From Sycobia sp. Sy_11 (lineage: Eukaryota; Arthropoda; Insecta; Hymenoptera; Epichrysomallidae): a DNA stretch of 64,000 nt. Numbering within the stretch: the stretch's first letter is position 1; every line of letters begins with the position of its first letter. Below are positions 58,700 to 64,000 of this stretch, piece by piece. Location: contig JACCIC010000121.1 in the NCBI GenBank assembly GCA_018907035.1, forward strand, positions 412,001-476,000, given 5' to 3'. A program made the translations under genes and the position numbers. Under the pieces are notes generated by a model, which was not told the origin of the DNA, did no database searches, and saw nothing but the letters and a program-made list of their open reading frames with translations.

Positions 58700-59430
58700 A
58701 TTCTGCCTCATTAAGACCAAATTTTGGAAAGAATATGGTCGTAATTCTTGGACCTCGCGAGATTATAGCTGTAGTTGAAAAAGATATTAAACTTAGTATT
58801 GGACTTGTGAACAGAATTCTTTGGTCCCTTTTTTGGATACTATAGTAAATCTCGGCCTGATCTTAGATTTTATTCTACAATGAAGATCCCACGTAGATGA
58901 GGGAACAAAAAGTTGAAAAGAATTATTCATAGTTTATGCTTCTTTAGCAAATATCCACCGAGATTTTACGAAAAAGGCTTGGAGAAACATTGCTGTTTCC
59001 ATATTTAGAATACTGCTGCGTAATTATACTTGAGGCCTCTCTTAAGATTAAAAACAAACTTCTAGTGCTGCAAAATTCCTGTGTGCGGTACAAAAAAGGT
59101 TTTAGGCGTGTTAAGCATGTCACCCCCTCCAGGATGTCTCTGAGTTGAATACAGAAACAAGTCAAGGAGACACTATTTCATGGCTAGAATTCTCTACAAA
59201 GTTAAACATATATATTTATCTAAATATTTAGCATGTCTCTTTACTAAAATTATGTGCAGGAAATTTTCTAGGTGGTCGATAAAAGAACTCAACCTCGACT
59301 CACGTCTCCCTATAGGAATACTAAAATTAGAAGATGATCTTTCCAAAAATAATCTTTCGTAATCTGCATTCTCTTAACATATTTAAGACAGCAATGAGAA
59401 GACACCTTCTTGAATGATGATTTATTATGT
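58700..59430 (+). pseudogene. LINE reverse transcriptase C-terminal remnant
   Basis: Pieces in order, across frames: IKTKFW (58711), VNLGLILDF (about 58853), FPYLEYCCV-type (59000), ASLKIKNKLLVLQNSCVRY, VKHVTPSRMSLS, and SLNIFKTAMRRHLLE ending at TGA 59415-59417. This matches the thumb and tail of CR1/Jockey-type LINE reverse transcriptases. Upstream parts are missing. It lies in the proposed intron of the signal-peptide gene, same strand. Confidence 0.7.
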
Positions 59431-59440
59431 TTCGTCTCAT

Positions 59441-59860
59441 GTACACCTAACTCTAAGTTTCATATATGAATGTATTTAATGACATGAATGACTCGAGTAC
59501 TTGAATGTTAGGAGTGAGAGTCTATTTAGTTATTTACTGATTTTATCTCATTGACTGATGGAAATGCAAATGTGCTCTATTATATTTGTATGTTGTCGAT
59601 TTTATGTATAATTTATTGTAACTTATTTATACCACTAGTTTAAGCTTTGCCACATGATAACTATTTTTAATATTGATAAAAGTTACTTACTGCATTATTA
59701 TATACCATTTATATTTTATATTATTTTAATATTTAATGAACTTTTGTATATTATTTTTAAAGCGAAATATCTTGTGCAGCAATTTATTGTTTCTAAAATA
59801 CAATTTAGTATGCTGTTTTGTACTTAAGGTACAAATAAATACCTTGATAAATACACATAT
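59441..59860. other. AT-rich spacer
   Basis: Nothing recognised. Confidence 0.5.
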
Positions 59861-59862
59861 CT

Positions 59863-59890
59863 CTTTCTCTCTCTCTCTCTCTCCCTCCCT
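59863..59890. repeat. (CT)n tract
   Basis: Pyrimidine run, on the plus strand about 55 bp before a candidate splice acceptor with no AG in between. Confidence 0.85.
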
Positions 59891-59942
59891 TTTGTCTTGA
59901 TTACTTCGTACATACTGTTCACGCTGCCACCGCTGCGAACAG

Positions 59943-60020
59943 AGATCAAAAGGAGAGGAAGGTTGTCCGATGGATGGACGAAAACGAATTTTCCAAAACG
60001 ACCTCGTTTTCCTCCGGCAG
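59943..60020 (+). CDS. Candidate second exon of the signal-peptide gene
   Basis: Acceptor GCGAACAG ends at 59942, preceded by a long pyrimidine run and no intervening AG. The 78-nt exon ends GGCAG before GTGACA. Joined to the one spare base of exon 1 it reads QIKRRGRLSDGWTKTNFPKR and then PRFPPAG, open throughout, and leaves phase 1 again. The local GC content exceeds the flanks. The basic KRR and KR pairs could be processing sites of a precursor, but that is speculation. The GTGACA donor is weak. Confidence 0.35.
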
Positions 60021-60536
60021 GTGACACTGTTATCTATATCTACTAAAGCAATTTTCGAAATGTATCGTACAAACGTTTCTTTTGAATTAAATATTATTCT
60101 GATGCGTTGGTAGAAATATCAATGTATATCGATATACACATATATATGATGATTAAATGTCGAAATTTGAGAGTGATGGTAACTAACAAATTTAAATCAT
60201 AATATACGTTGTTTTTATTGGTTTGTAATTTCAAGAAATTAAAAGATCAATACGTGATATTGTGAATAATAATACAAAAGATTTTTTCATATATTATGGA
60301 ATTCTAGTTAGTGAGTTCTAGTTATGGAGAATATGAGAGGAAGTGTGCGAGTTTGCGATTTTTTACGGAAACCACGTGTTTAAAATGAATTTATCAATTC
60401 GCCGAGAGAATAGCGATTGGGTTCTTTTTCTGATTTTATTTGAGTATAGGCACTGCTTTAATTATTCATACACCGCGTACATGGGCAAAACTGTAAGTTT
60501 TACGTTCCTAATACCATTACAAGTATTTCTGAATAA
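60021..60536. other. AT-rich spacer
   Basis: Nothing recognised. Confidence 0.5.
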
Positions 60537-60538
60537 TA

Positions 60539-61567
60539 CGAGGGTGGATTGATAAGTTTCCGGCTTGACCAAGAAAAATAATGTTTTTAAACTTTTTACT
60601 TTAACTTTTTTTTTATTTCTCAAGATAATCTCCTCCAAAGCTGATACATTTCTCATAACGGCGTTCTAGTCTAGTAATGCCATCACTATAGACTGATTCA
60701 TCAAGTTCCTCAAAATACCCATTTACAGCTTCGATTACTTCTTCATTGTCCACAAATCTCTTACCGCCAAGCCATTTTTCGAGGTTAGGAAACAGATAAT
60801 AGTCACTCAGGGCTAGGTCTGGAGAGTAGGGAGGGTGCGGCATCAATTCAAACATCAGATCGTTGGTTTTAGCCATCGCAACGATTGACGTGTGCGCTGG
60901 TGCGTTATCGTGATTAAACAAGATTTTTTTTCGATGCAAAAATTCGCTTGGATTATGCTTATGCAATACCAAATTGGCGGTAGAAATGTTCTTTCGAATC
61001 GATTTTTGGTCGACTGTTAGCAAACGCAGCACCCATCTTGCACAGAGCTTTTCCATATACAAATGTTGGTGCAAAATATTTTGTACACATTCATATGACA
61101 TCTTACAAGTCTCAGCAATCTCACGCACTTTTAATCTGCGGTCTTTCAACACTACTTGATGGATTTTTTCGATCATATCTAGAGTTGTGACTTCAATGGG
61201 GCGTCCTGAGCGAGGCTCATCAGAGTTGTTCACACGACCCTTTTTAAACTCGGAAACCCACTGCTTAACGGTTGAATATGATGGGAAGGATATCCTCAGT
61301 GTTGAGTCCATCTCTTCTTTAATTTCCTTCGGTCTTAACCCCTTCAAATAAAAGTATTTGATGACAGCACAATTTTCCAGCTTTTCCATTTTTATGAAAA
61401 ACACAGAGGCGTCTTGTCCAGCGTGCTGTCAAGCCTAAACTAACATGGCGATCGGACTGAAATTATAGCTACAAGCTATCTGAGGATTGTACTATAGAAC
61501 GCCACCGCAAGGTAGGCCTACTGGCGCCATCTCTTGGTCAGGCCGAAAACTTATCAATCCACCCTCA
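60539..61567 (-). mobile_element. Nearly complete mariner, internally deleted
   Basis: Left end CGAGGGTGGATTGATAAGTT and inverted right end (TGAGGGTGGATTGATAAGTT) match over more than 30 bp through TGACCAAGA. TA lies on both sides (60537-60538, 61568-61569). Length 1029 bp against about 1.3 kb for intact members. One continuous transposase-derived frame remains. Confidence 0.92.
60613..61404 (-). CDS. Mariner transposase, in-frame internal deletion
   Basis: 263 residues without a stop. Residues 6-120: helix-turn-helix pair (VIKYFYLKGLRPKEIKEEMD, FPSYSTVKQWVSEFKKGR, RSGRPIEVTT, REIAETCKMSYECVQNILHQ, KLCARWVLRLLTVDQK). Then HKHNPSEFLHRKKILFNHDN leads to the second catalytic Asp in HDNAPAHTS and the third in YSPDLALSDYYLF, followed by WLGGKRF. 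The expected TVDETWVHHYTPE block with the first Asp and about 75 residues are missing, so cleavage activity is lost, while DNA binding could remain. The intact frame argues for recent deletion. Confidence 0.9.
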   Translation of the reverse strand: MFFIKMEKLENCAVIKYFYLKGLRPKEIKEEMDSTLRISFPSYSTVKQWVSEFKKGRVNNSDEPRSGRPIEVTTLDMIEKIHQVVLKDRRLKVREIAETCKMSYECVQNILHQHLYMEKLCARWVLRLLTVDQKSIRKNISTANLVLHKHNPSEFLHRKKILFNHDNAPAHTSIVAMAKTNDLMFELMPHPPYSPDLALSDYYLFPNLEKWLGGKRFVDNEEVIEAVNGYFEELDESVYSDGITRLERRYEKCISFGGDYLEK

Positions 61568-61569
61568 TA

Positions 61570-62335
61570 TTTATACTGAATATATGCTTTAGAATAATGT
61601 GACTGCACGGACAAGGAAGCCTTACAATTGAAGTAATTTTAAGCTGATTAGTTATAATCAGAAAATTAAAATTTCATAGACACTTATGAGATTTTACAAA
61701 GTAATAGCTTATATCGATATATTTTCTAGACAATGAAGCCAAATTTCAAGACTTTATATTAAAAGAAATATGCATGTCGATGTAACCTGTTGTGATATAT
61801 AAATTTTGAATGAAAATTTCAATTTTCTTATTTAAACTTATTTTATTAAATGTTTGCATATTTTTTTCTTTTACTAAATAGGTATATTCGAAATTATTAA
61901 TTGATTACTGAACGTGAAATTATTACTAAAGAATGGCATTTACAGCAATATTGCAATATAGTTCATTCTTTGGGAACCATATAGGTATAAAAATAGTTAC
62001 ATTTACTCAAGAAATAGCTAAATAATGCTTGATTAATTCAGTAATATATAACGTTAGAGAAAACGACACGATAGCCCGCTTAATATGTATCAATGCTGAA
62101 AATATTGGAACAGTTTTTTGCCATATATTATTAAATAAATAAAAAAAGCACAAAACTAACTTATTTATATTTAAACGAATTTTAATTGAAATTGTATAGA
62201 AAATATCACTTCTAAAAAAAATTAATTATTTTATTTATTATTAAATTCTTGAGTTTAAAAAATATTTGAGAAAAATAGAAAAAGACTGAGAATCAGAAAT
62301 GTCTAAAGGAAGAATATTCATATGTTTGTATAAAT
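61570..62335. other. AT-rich spacer
   Basis: Nothing recognised. Confidence 0.6.
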
Positions 62336-62690
62336 AAATTAGCACCCCTCGTCTAGGCTTCGCCAGAGATAATAATTTAAACGATTTTTTAAACAGTTTA
62401 ATAATATCTAAGTAAAATGCATAAGTAAAAATCTATATTACTATACATAATTTACCGTAATTTACCTATCATCGCTTCCAAATTAAAAGCTGCTTCACAG
62501 CAACACCCGCTCCAAAAACGTGATCTTCCGCTGACCCTTTTATACTATATATACCCGTACTTTCGAGTTCGAGCGGTAGACAAAGATACCCAAGTGTCTC
62601 CAGAATACGGAGAGTATCATCTACGGACGACCGAATACGTCTTGGGACAACTGCTATAGATTCTTGTATTAGGGAGGTAGAATACGATGT
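62336..62690 (-). repeat. Dispersed repeat, copy B
   Basis: Inverted partner of 56786-57170, with a TATA-like TATATATAGTATAAAA on the minus strand. Such a 350-390 bp repeat with a TATA-like centre may be an LTR or MITE, but no TG..CA ends or coding partner are evident. Confidence 0.75.
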
Positions 62691-62885
62691 TCAAGTATCC
62701 ATATTCTACTGAGAGTTTGAGTGTTCTCATCATACCTGAACATCGTCTTCTATCGTCCAAAAACGCAACTCCCGTAGAAAATATCCCGAGGCATCTGGAC
62801 ATTGTTTCCTATCAACTAAACACGATACTTCCCGTTGAGGTCGTCCCCAGAATGCTAAATATTGTTTCCTACAGACTAAAGGCAA
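62690..62885 (+). repeat. Degenerate ~60-bp tandem repeat, 3 units
   Basis: Three diverged units share the pattern CATCTGGACATTGTTTCCTA, with partners at AACATCGTCTTCTATCGTCC and CTAAATATTGTTTCCTACAG, spaced about 60 bp. A 77-codon frame across it (62687-62920) is repeat-derived. Confidence 0.6.
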
Positions 62886-63370
62886 TACAGAATTGGCGAT
62901 GTATTTCATATATATATTAAAAAATTTTGTTGTTTACGCAAGAGCAGCCCACTTATCGCTACCTGACTCAGTCGAGTAATTTCAACGGTTTTTGTTCTCA
63001 TTGCCGAAGTGAAATGGAGATGAAGGAAATGTTTTGCAAGCTGTATATAGTATGGAAGAAAGGAATACATCCTATGAATATACAAATTGTGCTTTCTGTT
63101 TATGCAGCGTTTTGAATCTCTTTTTCTTTTAAATATCTCTGACCTTATTTTTTTGTATTCTTTTGTCAAGTTGGTATTGATTTTAAAAATTTCTTTGTAC
63201 GTCAATACAATTTTTGTATAGGAGGATAAAATGTAATGAAAGAATAAAATAATAAAAGCATTCGAATTTTGGCTGTATTTTAAAAATATTAGAATGAGTA
63301 AATGTAAAATAAATTTCTATTATTAAATAATTAGTATATGTAGCTAAAATAAGAATTTACTTACACGAAT
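62886..63370. other. AT-rich spacer
   Basis: Frames at 62906-63205 (minus) and 62927-63115 (plus) are unrecognised. Confidence 0.5.
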
Positions 63371-63637
63371 TGTGGAATGGAATTGATTAGTGGATAAAAG
63401 AACACCAAACGTATATTCAGACACAACACAGACGGAGATATTTTATTTCACCAAGGACGTTCTACAAACGTTAACGCGGCGAGAGATATGTGTTACAGTT
63501 ATGCGTGCCGCACTGGCGCTACCCGAAATCGAACTGCCTCGCCGAGGTGCGCTTGCCCTCTTAATAACCTTGCAACTAACGGATGTTTCAGTAACCTCTT
63601 TGAACCTGTAAAATACTAGTTTTCGCGTGTCGCCACA
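63371..63637 (-). repeat. Gypsy 3' LTR, 267 bp
   Basis: Ends are TGTGG...CCACA (perfect 5-bp inverted pair). On the minus strand the LTR starts TGTGGCGACACG right after the purine tract GGCGAGGGGTGA (63638-63649) and contains AATAAAATAT. The 5' LTR is outside the window. Confidence 0.85.
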
Positions 63638-63748
63638 TCACCCCTCGCCAGTGCTAACGAAATTTTTATACAAGATAATTAATAAATTTTTTTATACATT
63701 ACTCTTTATATCAGAATTTATAGGAATATAAATATCATTATTTTTATT

Positions 63749-64000
63749 TCAAATACCGGCTTGTAGGTGCTCGAGAAATCGCACTCGTCGTCCAGACTTC
63801 GTTGTAAACCGGGGTCCTTTGCAGTTCTCTGCGGAAGCTCGCTCCGAGTGATGTTCTATACCCGCGGGGTTGGTGCAGGTCTCGTTTTGGTTCTGTTGCG
63901 GCATATATGATTGCTCTTCAGTCAGTATATGCGCCGGCTTGAGGCGGTCTATACTGACGGTCACGTCTTTTTCTCCCTTTCGAATAACAAACGTTCTCTC
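63749..64000 (-). CDS. Gypsy polyprotein C-terminus (runs off window)
   Basis: From the window edge the minus frame reads RERTFVIRKGEKDVTVSIDR, LKPAHIL, then TKSGRRVRFLEHLQAGI and a stop at 63749. VTVSIDRLKPA and TxSGRRVRFP are hallmarks of the tail after integrase in insect Gypsy elements. It is open throughout, 100 bp from the purine tract and LTR, so this copy may be intact or recently active. Confidence 0.85.
   Translation of the reverse strand, partial: ERTFVIRKGEKDVTVSIDRLKPAHILTEEQSYMPQQNQNETCTNPAGIEHHSERASAENCKGPRFTTKSGRRVRFLEHLQAGI

Overview
The window reads as an AT-rich insect nuclear genome, most likely hymenopteran and plausibly an ant. Reasons: dozens of long (TA)n tracts, short GC-rich islands with (GA)n or (CT)n runs, intron-like AT-rich spacers, and an insect-type transposon set (mariner, Tc1, CACTA/EnSpm-like, a piggyBac-like MITE, BEL/Pao, Gypsy, Copia, Penelope-like, a LINE and a tRNA-derived SINE). 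I see no bacterial features, rRNA, genuine tRNA or CRISPR array. The species call is inference.

Host coding content is sparse. The best host signal is at 58393-60020 (+). A TATA box lies 32 bp before an initiator-like CCAGTG, followed by a short first exon coding a leucine-rich signal peptide (MACGGLLLLLLPLLLFFP) ending at a GTAAGC splice donor. A phase-compatible 78-nt candidate second exon (59943-60020) lies beyond an intron that carries a LINE fragment. Two weaker host candidates are a symmetrical 54-nt microexon at 36440-36493 (RSELDEDDFKRFDLTATR) and a TATA-driven small ORF with a poly(A) signal at 35354-35911.

Layout. 1-4.5 kb: GC pocket, microsatellites, internally deleted mariner, perfect hairpin. 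4.6-8.0 kb: rearranged CACTA/EnSpm-like transposon with one C-terminal piece inverted. 8.4-9.8 kb: GC island and a 132-codon ORF. 9.8-13.3 kb: AT-rich. 13.3-14.4 kb: Tc1 fragment, SINE fragment, Copia LTR-like piece. 14.7-19.3 kb: nested transposons, namely a long-inverted-repeat element split by a mariner and carrying a Penelope 3' end, then a mariner split by a TA-flanked element. 19.4-31 kb: an inverted-repeat pair 3 kb apart, GC islands and a decayed mariner. 31-36 kb: piggyBac-like MITE, Penelope 3' end, SINE with 15-bp target duplication, small-ORF candidate. 36.5-40.9 kb: decayed BEL/Pao. 41.3 kb: full-length SINE. 42-45.5 kb: GC islands. 46-48.7 kb: Gypsy with both LTRs and a mostly deleted interior. 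49.7-50.8 kb: mariner pieces. 52-52.8 kb: island with three (TA)n tracts. 53.9-56 kb: Copia pol and LTR. 56.8-63 kb: an inverted dispersed repeat pair, the signal-peptide gene start and a near-complete mariner lacking its first catalytic region. 63.4-64 kb: 3' LTR and polyprotein end of a Gypsy element that runs off the window and shows no decay in the visible part.

Almost every long open frame is transposon protein or microsatellite translation. I found no evidence for a new multi-gene system. The most informative observations are structural: nested insertions with internal empty-site controls, a multi-copy SINE family, a Penelope 3' end with a hammerhead-like fold, and the promoter plus signal-peptide exon.
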